DNA of 53,165 nt from Pseudomonas tumuqii (GCF_013184545.1 NZ_JAAOJA010000019.1:1-53165), one strand, 5' to 3'. Shown: positions 42,068 to 51,325, counted from the first letter of the stretch. A program made the numbers and translations. Notes: generated by a model not told the origin, from the sequence alone.

Positions 42068-42807
42068 GGCAGGGCAATCAGGGAGGCGAAGTTGAGGCAC
42101 TGGAACCAGGGCACCACCTTGCTGAAACCGGCGGCCAGCAGGCGTTCGCGGTGTTGCTCCAGGCTGTCCGGGAGCATGACCTTCTCGATGGCGCTGCGTT
42201 TCTGGGCGATTTCCAGTTCGCTGTAGCCGTTGGCGCGCTTGAAGGCGATGTGCAGGTCGCCGAGCAGGTCGTGTTGTGCTTGATCTTCGAAGCGCAGTTT
42301 CTCCGAGAGGATCAAGGCGCCGCCGGGCAGCAGGGCCTGGCGAATGCGTGTGAGCAGAGCCAGGCGCTGTTCGGGCTGGATGAATTGCAGGGTGAAATTC
42401 AGCGCCACCAGGGAGGTCGGCTGAAACTCCAGGCTGAGAATATCGGCCTCGATCACTTCGACCGGCAACAGCTCCTGGAACATCGAATCCTGGGCATGCA
42501 GGTATTCGCGGCAGCGCTCGACCATGGCGCTGGAATTGTCCACCGCGATCACCCGGCAGTCTTCGACCTGTACGTGGCGGCGCAGGGCCTGGGTCACCGC
42601 GCCGAGGGAGCTGCCGAGGTCATAGAGCACGCTGTGCGGCTGGGCGAACTGGCCGGCGAGTACGCCGATGTTCTCGACGATGGTCGGGTAACCGGGCACC
42701 GAGCGCTTGATCATGTCCGGGAACACCCGCACCACGTCCTCGTTGAAGGCGAAGTCCGGCACCTGGGCCAGGGGCTGGGCGAAAAGACGGTCGGGCTGTT
42801 TTTTCAC
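42064..42807 (-). CDS. cmoA: CmoA, carboxy-S-adenosyl-L-methionine synthase
   Basis: This 247-residue enzyme makes carboxy-SAM from SAM and prephenate, the donor used by CmoB. It matches the family through DFAFNEDVVRVFPDMIKRSVPGYP, LYDLGSSLGAVTQALRRH and AVDNSSAMVERCR. I place the start at GTG 42805-42807 (MKKQPDRLFAQPLAQ); a longer open frame upstream encodes low-complexity Arg-rich sequence and is unlikely to be translated. Confidence 0.94.
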   Translation of the reverse strand: MKKQPDRLFAQPLAQVPDFAFNEDVVRVFPDMIKRSVPGYPTIVENIGVLAGQFAQPHSVLYDLGSSLGAVTQALRRHVQVEDCRVIAVDNSSAMVERCREYLHAQDSMFQELLPVEVIEADILSLEFQPTSLVALNFTLQFIQPEQRLALLTRIRQALLPGGALILSEKLRFEDQAQHDLLGDLHIAFKRANGYSELEIAQKRSAIEKVMLPDSLEQHRERLLAAGFSKVVPWFQCLNFASLIALP

Positions 42808-42989
42808 GGTGATTCCGCGCAAGGTCGAGAAAGCCGGCGATTTTAGCGTGAAAGTCGCGCAGCGACGACGCCCTTGTGTCCTTCTTCCCCAGGGAAAATT
42901 GGTGCGCAGCATAGGGAGGAGGGGGTGGCCGCCCTGCCGCCCAGGGCTTCGATACTCTCAGCCCTGAGCGGCGTCCAGGCGAACCGCGC

Positions 42990-43562
42990 TTACTTCAACT
43001 GATCGGAGAAATACTCACCGGCGCCCTGCAGCGGGCCCAACGGGTTGCGTTTGACTTCGAAATGACGAATGTTCGGCTCGCCGTTGCTGACCTTGTGCAC
43101 CAGGGTGTCGTCGACCAGTACGAACACCGCGCGGAACGACCAGCCCTGCATCGCCCGCTGTTTGCGGAAGTTGAACACGTCGGCCCAGAAACTGCCGACC
43201 CGCTGGGTATCGCTCTTGGTGAATTCGAAGGCATAGCCGATGCAGCGATCCTTGGCCTCCAGGCATTGCACTAGGCCGTCCGGCAGGTAGTCGATGGGGA
43301 TGTTCGGCTGCACGAACATCAGCCGTACGTCGATGAACGAGAGCATTTTGCCGTTGCCCTGGGTCAGCGGGTCAAAGCCCAGGGAGAACAGCTCGGCGCG
43401 ACTGGTCATGCCGTTGACCGCCTGGGAATAGCGCATTTCCGCATCCAGGTAATCGATGAATGGTGACTGCACTTCAGCTCGTTCGCTGGGTAGCAGACTG
43501 CCGCAGCCACTCAAACCGATCAAAGCCACGACTACCAAAGTCTCACGCCAGCGGGTCGCCAT
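42990..43562 (-). CDS. Uncharacterised lipoprotein
   Basis: This 190-residue protein has a lipoprotein signal (RETLVVVALIGLSGC, lipobox LSGC near residue 19) and a mature domain of mixed strands and helices with notable motifs MTSRAELFSLGFDPLTQGNGK and YLPDGLVQCLEAKDRCIGYAFE. I do not recognise a family function. ATG 43560-43562 is chosen because GGAGG precedes it. Two cysteines near 105-112 could form a disulphide. It stands alone between cmoA and a MITE-like repeat. Confidence 0.7.
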   Translation of the reverse strand: MATRWRETLVVVALIGLSGCGSLLPSERAEVQSPFIDYLDAEMRYSQAVNGMTSRAELFSLGFDPLTQGNGKMLSFIDVRLMFVQPNIPIDYLPDGLVQCLEAKDRCIGYAFEFTKSDTQRVGSFWADVFNFRKQRAMQGWSFRAVFVLVDDTLVHKVSNGEPNIRHFEVKRNPLGPLQGAGEYFSDQLK

Positions 43563-43665
43563 GTCGTCCTCCCACAAGTCGGATACCGTCACGCCATACA
43601 GTTAATTTAGTCGGGATTCGCTGTTTCGTTTGCCTAACAGCCGAGCGGGTGTTGTTACAGGTTGA

Positions 43666-43781
43666 GAGGTTGTGAAAAAACTCTCGTCTACTGCGATCGC
43701 CCCCACGCGCCCGCTGCGGCGTTGCGCTACGTGAACGCCTGGAGGCGGTCTGACTACGGCGCTCGATAGTTTCACAACCTC
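43666..43781. repeat. MITE-like inverted repeat, copy 2
   Basis: GAGGTTGTGAAAAAACT (43666-43682) faces AGTTTCACAACCTC (43768-43781). The inner right arm ACGGCGCTCGATAG and the CC(G)AGCGG flank match copy 1 at 3238-3314; the middle is about 40 bp longer. No coding capacity. Confidence 0.75.
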
Positions 43782-43843
43782 CGAGCGGCTGTGGCGCCAG
43801 GCTCCTCGACAACGCCCAGCCCAGGGCGGTGCCGCGACCCGCC

Positions 43844-44236
43844 TTACTTGACCCGGATCGGACAGTCGAAGGTTTTTGCCGGGGCGACCTCGGTTTCCCA
43901 GGGGCGCTGATAGGTCAGCAGCAGGTGGCCTGCGCCTGCCTGTCTGGCCTGGAAACGCCAGGTCGACTGGCCGGCACTGCCGATCAGTCCGGCGTCTTCC
44001 GGGTTGCTGTAGACCTCGGGGCCGAGGCTTTCGAGCAGGCTGCTGGCGCCGTCGCGCAGCACCCAGCGGAAACCGGTAGTGGGGTTGCTCGGCAGGGTCA
44101 GGATCACCTGCTGGCCGCTGCGCAGGCTTAGCGGGCACTGGCTTTGCTCTTGCACGGTCAGGCTGCCGGGTTGGTGGGCGCAGGCGCTCAACAGGGCGAG
44201 GCCGAGCGGCAGCAGCAGGCGGTAGGCGGTAGGCAT
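43844..44236 (-). CDS. icp: Chagasin-family inhibitor of cysteine peptidases
   Basis: This 130-residue protein has a lipoprotein signal (LLLPLGLALLSAC, lipobox LSAC) and the chagasin (I42) Ig-like fold with all three inhibitory loops recognisable: SNPTTGFRW, the middle GQSTWRFQ region with GAG, and LTYQRPWE. It should sit in the periplasm or outer membrane and block papain-like peptidases. ATG 44234-44236 has GGAG upstream. Its place just downstream of the Lon-type protease gene matches icp (PA0778) of P. aeruginosa. No target protease is in the window. Confidence 0.88.
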   Translation of the reverse strand: MPTAYRLLLPLGLALLSACAHQPGSLTVQEQSQCPLSLRSGQQVILTLPSNPTTGFRWVLRDGASSLLESLGPEVYSNPEDAGLIGSAGQSTWRFQARQAGAGHLLLTYQRPWETEVAPAKTFDCPIRVK

Positions 44237-44355
44237 GGTGAACTCCTGGGGTCGGCAAACGCCTGCCAGCATAGCCGCTGTGCAGGGCAAGGCGTAAGCC
44301 GCCGAGGGCTTTTGCAGATCCTATGTTTATGCACAAGTCTCGCAGGACGTAGAAC

Positions 44356-44424
44356 TCGTAGGAGCGGGCCATGCCCGCGATGCTTTTTGCCGTCCCGTAG
44401 CCCGGATGCAATCCGGGCTACGGG
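44356..44424. repeat. REP unit and perfect CCCGTAGCCCGGAT hairpin after the Lon gene
   Basis: TCGTAGGAGCGGGCCATGCC-type REP sequence at 44356-44380 is followed by CCCGTAGCCCGGAT-GCA-ATCCGGGCTACGGG (44394-44424), a 14-bp perfect stem with a 3-base loop. It begins 9 bp past the leftward Lon-gene stop (44433), so it may also act as the end of that transcript. Confidence 0.7.
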
Positions 44425-44432
44425 TTCAGCGG

Positions 44433-46844
44433 CTAGTCGAACAACACCTTGGCCACATCGCTGTAGCGTTTGGCGAAGTGCACGGTCAGGCCTTGCTTGA
44501 GGTAGTCCGGCAGTTCCTCGTAGGAGCCGCGGTTGGCTTCCGGCAGGATCAGCTCGAAGATCTTCTGCCGGCGCGCGGCTATGACTTTCTCGCGCACCCC
44601 GCCAATCGGCAGGACCTTGCCGGTGAGGGTCAGTTCGCCGGTCATGGCCACGCCTTTTTTCGGCGCCTGGTTGCGCGCGATCGAGAGCAGGGCGCTGGCC
44701 ATGGTCACCCCGGCACTGGGGCCGTCCTTGGGTGTGGCGCCTTCGGGGACATGCAGGTGGACGAAGGCCTGGTCGAAGAAGCCCGGGTCGCCGCCGAACT
44801 GCTTGAGGTGCGAGCTGATGTAGCTGTGGGCGATTTCCGCCGACTCCTTCATCACCTCGCCCAGTTGGCCGGTGAGCTTGAAACCGCGATTGAGGGTGTG
44901 GATGCGCGTCGCCTCGATCGGCAGGGTCGCGCCACCCATGCTGGTCCAGGCCAGGCCGGTGATCACGCCGACCCCGGACAGCACCTGCTCGCGGCGGAAC
45001 ACCGGCATGCCGAGGTAGGCTTCCAGATCCTTGGGGCCGATCCTGACCTTGCTGGCGGGGTCGTCGAGCAGCTTGACCACCGCCTTGCGCACCAGCTTGC
45101 CGAGCTGTTTTTCCAGCTGGCGTACCCCGGCTTCCCGGGCGTAGCCCTCGATCAGCGCCTGCAAGGCGGCATCGCTGATGGCCAGGCGATTCTTCGGTAC
45201 GCCGGCCTTGGCCAGCTGCTTGGGCCACAGGTGGCGCTTGGCGATCTGCAGTTTCTCTTCGGCGATGTAGCCGGACAGGCGGATCACCTCCATGCGGTCG
45301 AGCAGGGGGCCGGGGATCGAGTCCAGGGTGTTGGCGGTGCAGATGAACAGCACCTTGGACAGGTCCAGGCGCAGATCCAGATAGTGGTCGAGGAATGCGA
45401 CGTTCTGCTCCGGGTCGAGGGTCTCCAGCAGCGCCGAGGCCGGGTCGCCCTGGTAGCTGCTGCTGAGCTTGTCGATCTCGTCGAGCATGATCACCGGGTT
45501 CATCACCTCGACCTCTTTCAGCGCCTGCACCAGTTTGCCGGGCAGGGCGCCGATATAGGTGCGCCGGTGGCCCTTGATCTCCGCCTCGTCGCGCATGCCG
45601 CCGACGCTGAAACGATAGAACGGCCGGCCGAGGGATTCGGCGATCGACTTGCCGATGCTGGTCTTGCCGACGCCGGGCGGGCCGACCAGCAAGACGATGG
45701 AGCCGGCGATCTCGCCCTTGAAGGCGCCGACGGCGAGAAACTCGGTGATCCGCTCCTTGATGTCGTCCATCCCCGCGTGGTGCTGGTCGAGCACCTGGCG
45801 CGCGTGCTTGAGGTCGAGCTTGTCCTTGCCGAACACGCCCCAGGGCAGCACGGTGGCCCAGTCCAGGTAGTTACGGGTGACCGCGTATTCGGGCGAACCG
45901 GTTTCGAGGATCGATAGTTTGTTGAGTTCTTCGTCAATGCGTTTGCGCGCCTGTTCGGGCAGGGTCTTGCCCTCCAGGCGCAGCTCGAACTGTTCGATGT
46001 CGGCGCTGCGGTCGTCCTTGCTCAGGCCCAGTTCCTGCTGAATGATTTTCAGCTGCTCCTTGAGGAAGAACTCGCGCTGGCGATCGCCGATCTGTCGATT
46101 GACCTCCGCCGACAGTTCTTTCTGCAGGCGCCCGACTTCCACTTCCTTGCGCAGCAGCGGCAGGACTTTCTCCATGCGCTTGAGCATCGGCACGGTATCC
46201 AGCACTTCCTGCAATTCCTTGCCGGGGGCGCTGGTCAGGGCGGCGGCGAAATCGGTCAGCGGCGAGGGGTCGTTGGGGCTGAAGCGGTTGAGGTAATTCT
46301 TCAGTTCTTCGCTGTACAGCGGGTTGAGCGGCAACAGCTCCTTGATCGCATTGATCAGCGCCATGCCGTAGGCCTTGACCTCGTCGCGCGGGTCGGCCGG
46401 GCTTTTCGGGTATTCGACTTCCGCCAGGTAAGGCGGCTTGCGGCTGAGCCAGCCGCGGATGCGCACGCGGGTCAGGCCCTGGGCGACGAATTGCAGTTTG
46501 CCGCCTTCCTCGGTGGCGTGGTGGATCCGCACCAGGGTGCCGTGTTCGGGCAGGCGGTCGGGGTCGAAGCTGGCGCCGTCCACCGGAGGGTTGTCCATGA
46601 AGAACAGCGCCAGGCATTTGTGCGCGGTATTGGCGACGCGTTCCAGGGTCTTGCCCCAGGGATCCTGGTTGACGATTACCGGCAGCACCTGGGCGGGAAA
46701 GAACGGCCGGTTGTGAATCGGGATCACATACAGCTTGTCCGGTAACTGCTGGTCGGGCAACGCCAGACCATGGTCGCTGCGGCGGTCGTGCTCGGGTTCG
46801 CTGGCTTGTTCAGCGACGATTTCGATGTCCTGTGGCTCGTTCAT
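44433..46844 (-). CDS. lon: Lon-family ATP-dependent protease (AsrA-like)
   Basis: This 803-residue enzyme has the Lon N-terminal substrate-binding domain (about 30-235), an AAA+ module with Walker A VGPPGVGKTSIGKS (near 400) and Walker B VIMLDEIDK, and the protease domain with the Ser-Lys dyad: Ser in DGPSAGVTMASALLS and Lys in TGKVLPIGGVREK. The neighbourhood icp-protease-pruR equals PA0778-PA0780, where the protease was named AsrA and linked to heat shock and aminoglycoside stress. A second, housekeeping Lon probably exists elsewhere in the genome. ATG 46844 starts MNEPQDIEIVAEQASE. Confidence 0.93.
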   Translation of the reverse strand: MNEPQDIEIVAEQASEPEHDRRSDHGLALPDQQLPDKLYVIPIHNRPFFPAQVLPVIVNQDPWGKTLERVANTAHKCLALFFMDNPPVDGASFDPDRLPEHGTLVRIHHATEEGGKLQFVAQGLTRVRIRGWLSRKPPYLAEVEYPKSPADPRDEVKAYGMALINAIKELLPLNPLYSEELKNYLNRFSPNDPSPLTDFAAALTSAPGKELQEVLDTVPMLKRMEKVLPLLRKEVEVGRLQKELSAEVNRQIGDRQREFFLKEQLKIIQQELGLSKDDRSADIEQFELRLEGKTLPEQARKRIDEELNKLSILETGSPEYAVTRNYLDWATVLPWGVFGKDKLDLKHARQVLDQHHAGMDDIKERITEFLAVGAFKGEIAGSIVLLVGPPGVGKTSIGKSIAESLGRPFYRFSVGGMRDEAEIKGHRRTYIGALPGKLVQALKEVEVMNPVIMLDEIDKLSSSYQGDPASALLETLDPEQNVAFLDHYLDLRLDLSKVLFICTANTLDSIPGPLLDRMEVIRLSGYIAEEKLQIAKRHLWPKQLAKAGVPKNRLAISDAALQALIEGYAREAGVRQLEKQLGKLVRKAVVKLLDDPASKVRIGPKDLEAYLGMPVFRREQVLSGVGVITGLAWTSMGGATLPIEATRIHTLNRGFKLTGQLGEVMKESAEIAHSYISSHLKQFGGDPGFFDQAFVHLHVPEGATPKDGPSAGVTMASALLSIARNQAPKKGVAMTGELTLTGKVLPIGGVREKVIAARRQKIFELILPEANRGSYEELPDYLKQGLTVHFAKRYSDVAKVLFD

Positions 46845-46901
46845 GCGGCACCTGTAGTTGCACGTTAAGTGCTACATGGGGCAACGCATGGCGCTTTTCA
46901 A

Positions 46902-47618
46902 TCAGCTCGGTGCAATGCGGTTCTCGAGAGCATGGCGCAAGTCGTTCAAGCGAGCGTCGATCAGCGGGGTGAGCAGGGCAAAGTAATCGTTGGGTGCCAG
47001 ACGCGTCTGGCTGGCGTCTATCAGCTCCCGCTGCAGACGTTGCAGCAGGCTGTGCAGGGGTTCCGTGTGGGCGGGCTCGTCGAGCTGCTGGCACAGCTCG
47101 CGCATCTGCAGCTGCAGCCCGGCTGGACACTGGTTGTAGTTGGCCGCGCGCATCGCCAGGCCACGCAGGCGCGCCAGGTCTTCCAGGTGGCGGAATGCCG
47201 GTCCCAGGCCATGCAGTGCCGGCGAGTCGTGCAGGCACAGGCGCTCCTCGAGTTGCTCGATGACCGTCAGCAGGGCTTCGATCATCCGGCTGTGGGCCTC
47301 GAAGTCGGCCGGATTGCGCCGCAGCTGCGGCCAGTCCTGCTGCAATGGCGGCAGTTGCAGGCTGGGGCCCGGCCAGTTCAGCCAGAGCTGGTCGAGCTGG
47401 CGGGCCAGGGCGTTGCGCTGGCTGACGCTGACGATGTCCTGCTGCGCGCCCAGGCCGCGGTGCTTCTGCAAGGTCTGCAGCAATTCGAGGGTGCGCAGCA
47501 GGGTGGTGCTTTGCAGCTGGCCGAGTGCCTGCCGGTGGCGTCGAGTGGCGCGCTGGCTGAGCCACTGGCCGAGCAGAAACAGGCCCGCGGCCAAGGCCAG
47601 GGCGATGCTGAGTTCCAT
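46902..47618 (-). CDS. Membrane-anchored helical protein of unknown function (NIT-like)
   Basis: This 238-residue protein begins with one hydrophobic helix (MELSIALALAAGLFLLGQWL) and continues as a nearly all-helical, Leu/Gln-rich domain. The first soluble helix, LLRTLELLQTLQKHRGLGA, resembles the start of nitrate/nitrite-sensing (NIT) domains, where LQxERGLS is typical; this is a weak similarity. No enzymatic motif is visible. It lies 57 bp upstream of the Lon-type gene on the same strand, so may be co-transcribed, and is divergent from pruR. Confidence 0.65.
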   Translation of the reverse strand: MELSIALALAAGLFLLGQWLSQRATRRHRQALGQLQSTTLLRTLELLQTLQKHRGLGAQQDIVSVSQRNALARQLDQLWLNWPGPSLQLPPLQQDWPQLRRNPADFEAHSRMIEALLTVIEQLEERLCLHDSPALHGLGPAFRHLEDLARLRGLAMRAANYNQCPAGLQLQMRELCQQLDEPAHTEPLHSLLQRLQRELIDASQTRLAPNDYFALLTPLIDARLNDLRHALENRIAPS

Positions 47619-47900
47619 GGGGCGAATCCTGGATGGGCACGAAGTGCATTAGGGGAGTGCTAGCAACTCTCCTGCCAGTTGCTGGAAAACCAGGCGCGGG
47701 CGCAGTCGTGTCCGGTCATTGGCCAGGATTGGTGCGCTATTTTTGTGCGGACGAGGGGCGTGTCGGCCGTTTTGGTGCGCGAGCGGGCCGCTTGTGCTGC
47801 AACGGGTCGCAGGTGCCGGCCAGCCGCTGGTCGCAGGGGGTGACGGCGGCCCGCACAACTGGTTAAAGTGCCAGTACACGTCTGCGGAATTGTCGTTGCA

Positions 47901-48653
47901 ATGCTCAAAGCGCGCCTGCTGCGCCTGGATGACCAGGCCCATGAACACACCCACGATCACCACCAGTTGGTGCTGTCGCTGACCGGTCGTGCGGAGTTCG
48001 AAGTCAACGGCCGTGGCGGTGAAGTGTGTCGCATGCGCGCCTGTCTGGTGCCTGGCGATGCCGATCACCAGTTTGCCGGCATGGGTGACAACCGCATGCT
48101 GATCATCGACCTGGATGAGCAGGACACCTCCAGCGAAGACCTGGCCCTGCTGACCCATCTGTTCGAGACGCCGCGTTACCCGCAACTGGACGCCGACTTC
48201 CAGAACCTGCTGAGCTACGCCGGTGCCGAACTGGAGCGCTACGGCAGCGACCCGCTGCTGGCGCGCGCCCTCGGTGGCGTGCTGCTGCGCGCGCTGCATC
48301 TGCGCCTGTTCGGCGAGCAAGCCGGTAGGGTGCCGGGGGCACTCGATCTGGAACGGCTGGACGGCTACATCGTCGAGCACCTGGCGCGGCGCATCAGCGT
48401 TGCCGAGCTGGCCCAGGTCGCCTGTCTCAGCCCGAGCCATTTTCATGCGCAGTTCAAGGACAGCGTCGGCCTGACCCCCCATCAATACCTGCTGAAGACC
48501 CGCCTCGACAGCGCTTCCCGGCTGTTGCGCGAGAGCGGTCTGCCATTGATCCGCATCGCCGAGGAATGTGGCTTTTCCAGCCAGAGCGCACTGACCACCG
48601 CCATGCGCCGCTACCTCGGCCTGACTCCCAAGCGGGTGCGCGCCGCCCAGTAA
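47901..48653 (+). CDS. pruR: PruR-like AraC-family regulator
   Basis: This 250-residue protein has an N-terminal cupin (RLLRLDDQAHEHTHDHHQLV, with a His-rich entrance) and a C-terminal AraC-type HTH pair (RISVAELAQVACLSPSHFHAQF and RIAEECGFSSQSALTTAMRRY). The gene order matches pruR (PA0780), activator of the proline-use genes in P. aeruginosa, but putA is not next to it here. I start it at ATG 47901 (MLKARLLR); a GTG at 47868 would add 11 residues. Confidence 0.82.
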   Translation: MLKARLLRLDDQAHEHTHDHHQLVLSLTGRAEFEVNGRGGEVCRMRACLVPGDADHQFAGMGDNRMLIIDLDEQDTSSEDLALLTHLFETPRYPQLDADFQNLLSYAGAELERYGSDPLLARALGGVLLRALHLRLFGEQAGRVPGALDLERLDGYIVEHLARRISVAELAQVACLSPSHFHAQFKDSVGLTPHQYLLKTRLDSASRLLRESGLPLIRIAEECGFSSQSALTTAMRRYLGLTPKRVRAAQ

Positions 48654-48798
48654 CCTAGCAGTTCCCGCGGGGTTCTCCCGCGCTATTGCGTGCTCTTCTG
48701 CCTGTGCCCGGCTAGTCTTAGGCGCATTCGATCTACGAGTTGCCAGGGAGGCGAGTCTTTCTATCGCGGTGCGCTTGGCGCCGTGCAGGAGTGATCGC

Positions 48799-48996
48799 AT
48801 GAGCAGACTTTTCCTCGATCCATTGCGCGCCGCCTTGCCGGGCAAGCTCTGCTCGATCAGCCCGGCGCTGTGGGCCGTCAGCCTGTGGCACTCGCAGGTT
48901 CCCGCCATGCAGGCACCCGCCGCAGTCGCGCCGCTGGCGCCATCGAGCGCCTTTGCCGATGCCTTGAACAGCGCGACGCGCGATGCTGCCCAGTAG
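48799..48996 (+). CDS. Small hypothetical ORF overlapping the GGDEF/EAL gene
   Basis: This 65-codon frame (MSRLFLDPLRAALPGKLCSI) has AGGAG 8 bases before its ATG at 48799. It is rich in Ala, Pro and Leu and overlaps the next gene by 14 bp, so it could be a leader peptide that couples translation of that gene. I know no family for it, and its composition is what high-GC DNA gives by chance in many frames, so it may not be a real protein. Confidence 0.4.
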   Translation: MSRLFLDPLRAALPGKLCSISPALWAVSLWHSQVPAMQAPAAVAPLAPSSAFADALNSATRDAAQ

Positions 48997-51325
48997 TTTT
49001 CAGGCGCGCATCGCCAGTGTGCTGATCCTGCTGTTGCTGGTGGTGGTCGGCGCGCTGTATTTCGCCGTGCAGGCCGCCACCAACGCGGCCGTGCGCAGCC
49101 AGGCGCGGGAGCAGCTGGATGTCGGCACGCGGGTGTTCGAGCAACTGCTCGCTGTGCGCGGCCGGCAATTGCACGACGCGGTGCAGGTGCTGGCCGCTGA
49201 CTTCGCTTTCAAGACGGCGGTGGCCGGTGGCGATCGCGCCACCATTCGCTCGGCGCTGGCCAATCATGGCGCCCGGATCAATGCCGACGCGGTGATGATG
49301 CTCGGCCTCGATGGCAGTCTTGAACTGAGTACCGACCCGTTGATCAGCGGGCAGACCGCCGCGCGCCTGAGTGCCCAGGTGGTGGCGCAACAGCGCGCAG
49401 GCGGGCAGATATTCCTGCTGCCGATCGGCAACAGCATCTACCTCTTGGTGCAGGCCACGGTCAGCGCGCCCCTGCCGATCGCGCGGGTGATGATGGGCTT
49501 CCGCGTCGACCAGGCCTTCGCCCGTGAGCTGCGTGAACTGACCATGCTCGAGCTGACCCTGGTTGCCAGCCAGGATGACCTGCCGGCAATCTGGATCAGT
49601 ACCTTGCCCGCCTCGACGCAGGCGTTGCTGCAGGACGACATGGCGGCTGAGGCCGTCGCTGCCGACGCTCTGCTGCTGATCGGCGCAGAGCGCTATCTGG
49701 CTCAGCGCCTGGTACTCGCCAGTGGCGATGGCTTTCAGGTCCAGGCCCTGCTGCACAAATCCATGACCCAGGCGCAGCAGGCCTTCGCCCCGCTGGATCG
49801 CAATATCCTGTTGATCGCCCTGGCCGCACTGCTGGCCTCGCTGGGCGGTGCCTTGCTGCTGGCGCGCACCATCTCCAGGCCGGTACAACGCCTGGCGGCC
49901 GTGGCCGAGCGGGTGGGCCAGGGCGATTATCAGATGCCCCTCGAACTGCACCGCAGCGATGAGCTGGGCAGCCTGGCCAAGGCGTTTCACCACATGCAAC
50001 AGGGCATTGCCGAACGTGAGCGGCAACTGGCGCACAACGCCCTGCATGATGCGCTGACCGGCCTGCCCAACCGCACCCTGGCGCTGGAGCGGCTCGGCAG
50101 TGCGATTGCCGCCGAGCGGCCAACGGCGCTGCTGTATGTCGGCGTCGGCAACTTGCGTGCGCTCAACGACAGTTGCGGGCCGGGCGCCAGCGACCTGGCC
50201 CTGCAGCAGCTCAGTCAACGCCTGCAAGCCAGCCTGCGCCCCGGCGACAGCCTGGCTCAGCTGATGACCAGCGAGCTGCTGCTGTTGCTGGAAAACAGCG
50301 ACGGCGACAGCGCCATAGTGGTCGGCGACCGCTTGCAGCAATTGCTCAGCCAGCCCTTGCGCATCGGCAATCAGGAGGTCGTGCTGGATTGCTGTGTCGG
50401 CATCGCCGCCTACCCGGCCGATGGCGAAACCGCGGATGATCTGCTGCGCCGCGCCAGCATCGCCATGCAGGACGCCGCGCAACTGCCCGGCCGCCTGCAG
50501 ATGTACGAGCGTGGCCGCGACGCCGCACACCAGCGGCAGATTCGCCTGATCCGCGACCTGCGCCTGGCCCCCGACAACGCCGAATTGCTCCTGCACTACC
50601 AGCCCAAGCTGGATATCGCCGCCGGCCAGGTGCGCCAGGCCGAAGCCCTGCTGCGCTGGCAGCATCCGCAGCTGGGCATGCTTGCGCCGGGCGAGTTCAT
50701 TCCCCTGGCCGAGCGCACCGGTAGCATCCAGAGCCTCACCGCCTGGATGATCGAAGAGTCGCTACGCCAGTTGTGCGAGTGGAATGGCCGTGGCCTGCGC
50801 GTGCAGCTGTCGCTGAATATCTCCACCGAGGACCTGATCGATCCCAAGCTGCCGACCCGTGTCGGCCAATTGCTGAGGCGCTACCAGGTGCCGGCCGAAC
50901 AACTGATATTCGAGATCACCGAGAGCGGGGTGATGGTCAATCCCACGCTGGCGTTGCAGGTGCTGCATGGCCTGCGCGATCTCGGCATCAGCCTGTCGGT
51001 GGACGATTTCGGCACCGGCTACTCCTCGCTGACCCAGCTCAAACGCATGCCGGTGCAGGAGCTGAAAATCGACCAGTCCTTCATCCGCGACCTCGATGAC
51101 GCCAGCGAAGACGCGGTGATCGTCCGCTCGACCATCGAGATGAGCCACAGCCTGGGTCTCAAGGTGGTCGCCGAGGGCGTCGAGCTGGCCTGCAGCCTGC
51201 GCTTGCTCGAACGCTGGCAATGCGACACCGCCCAGGGCCACCTGATCAGCCGACCGCTGCCGGCCGAGGCCTTCGAGACCTGGATCGCCCAGCCGCTGAA
51301 GGCTCCCGTGCTGAGAACGTCTTGA
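48983..51325 (+). CDS. Membrane c-di-GMP phosphodiesterase with degenerate GGDEF and conserved EAL domains
   Basis: This 780-residue inner-membrane protein has helix 1 (about 8-30), a periplasmic double-Cache-like sensor region, helix 2 (about 273-292), HAMP (about 293-345), a GGDEF-like domain (from HDALTGLPNR at 355) and an EAL domain (about 525-770). The GGDEF position reads LAQLMTSELLLLLE, so cyclase activity is unlikely. The EAL domain keeps EALLRW, LSLNIS, FEITES, DDFGTGYSSL, LKIDQSFI and VVAEGVE, so it should cleave c-di-GMP. It may influence the Lap adhesin at the other end of the window, but that is speculation; it is not LapD, whose EAL is dead. Confidence 0.9.
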   Translation: MLPSSFQARIASVLILLLLVVVGALYFAVQAATNAAVRSQAREQLDVGTRVFEQLLAVRGRQLHDAVQVLAADFAFKTAVAGGDRATIRSALANHGARINADAVMMLGLDGSLELSTDPLISGQTAARLSAQVVAQQRAGGQIFLLPIGNSIYLLVQATVSAPLPIARVMMGFRVDQAFARELRELTMLELTLVASQDDLPAIWISTLPASTQALLQDDMAAEAVAADALLLIGAERYLAQRLVLASGDGFQVQALLHKSMTQAQQAFAPLDRNILLIALAALLASLGGALLLARTISRPVQRLAAVAERVGQGDYQMPLELHRSDELGSLAKAFHHMQQGIAERERQLAHNALHDALTGLPNRTLALERLGSAIAAERPTALLYVGVGNLRALNDSCGPGASDLALQQLSQRLQASLRPGDSLAQLMTSELLLLLENSDGDSAIVVGDRLQQLLSQPLRIGNQEVVLDCCVGIAAYPADGETADDLLRRASIAMQDAAQLPGRLQMYERGRDAAHQRQIRLIRDLRLAPDNAELLLHYQPKLDIAAGQVRQAEALLRWQHPQLGMLAPGEFIPLAERTGSIQSLTAWMIEESLRQLCEWNGRGLRVQLSLNISTEDLIDPKLPTRVGQLLRRYQVPAEQLIFEITESGVMVNPTLALQVLHGLRDLGISLSVDDFGTGYSSLTQLKRMPVQELKIDQSFIRDLDDASEDAVIVRSTIEMSHSLGLKVVAEGVELACSLRLLERWQCDTAQGHLISRPLPAEAFETWIAQPLKAPVLRTS

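Noticed and set aside
44406..45917. 503-codon plus-strand frame over the Lon-type gene
   Set aside because: Shadow of the protease coding strand.
48983..51325. GGDEF/EAL protein as LapD
   Set aside because: LapD has a degenerate EAL that binds but does not cut c-di-GMP and sits beside lapG; here the EAL motifs are intact and no lapG is near.
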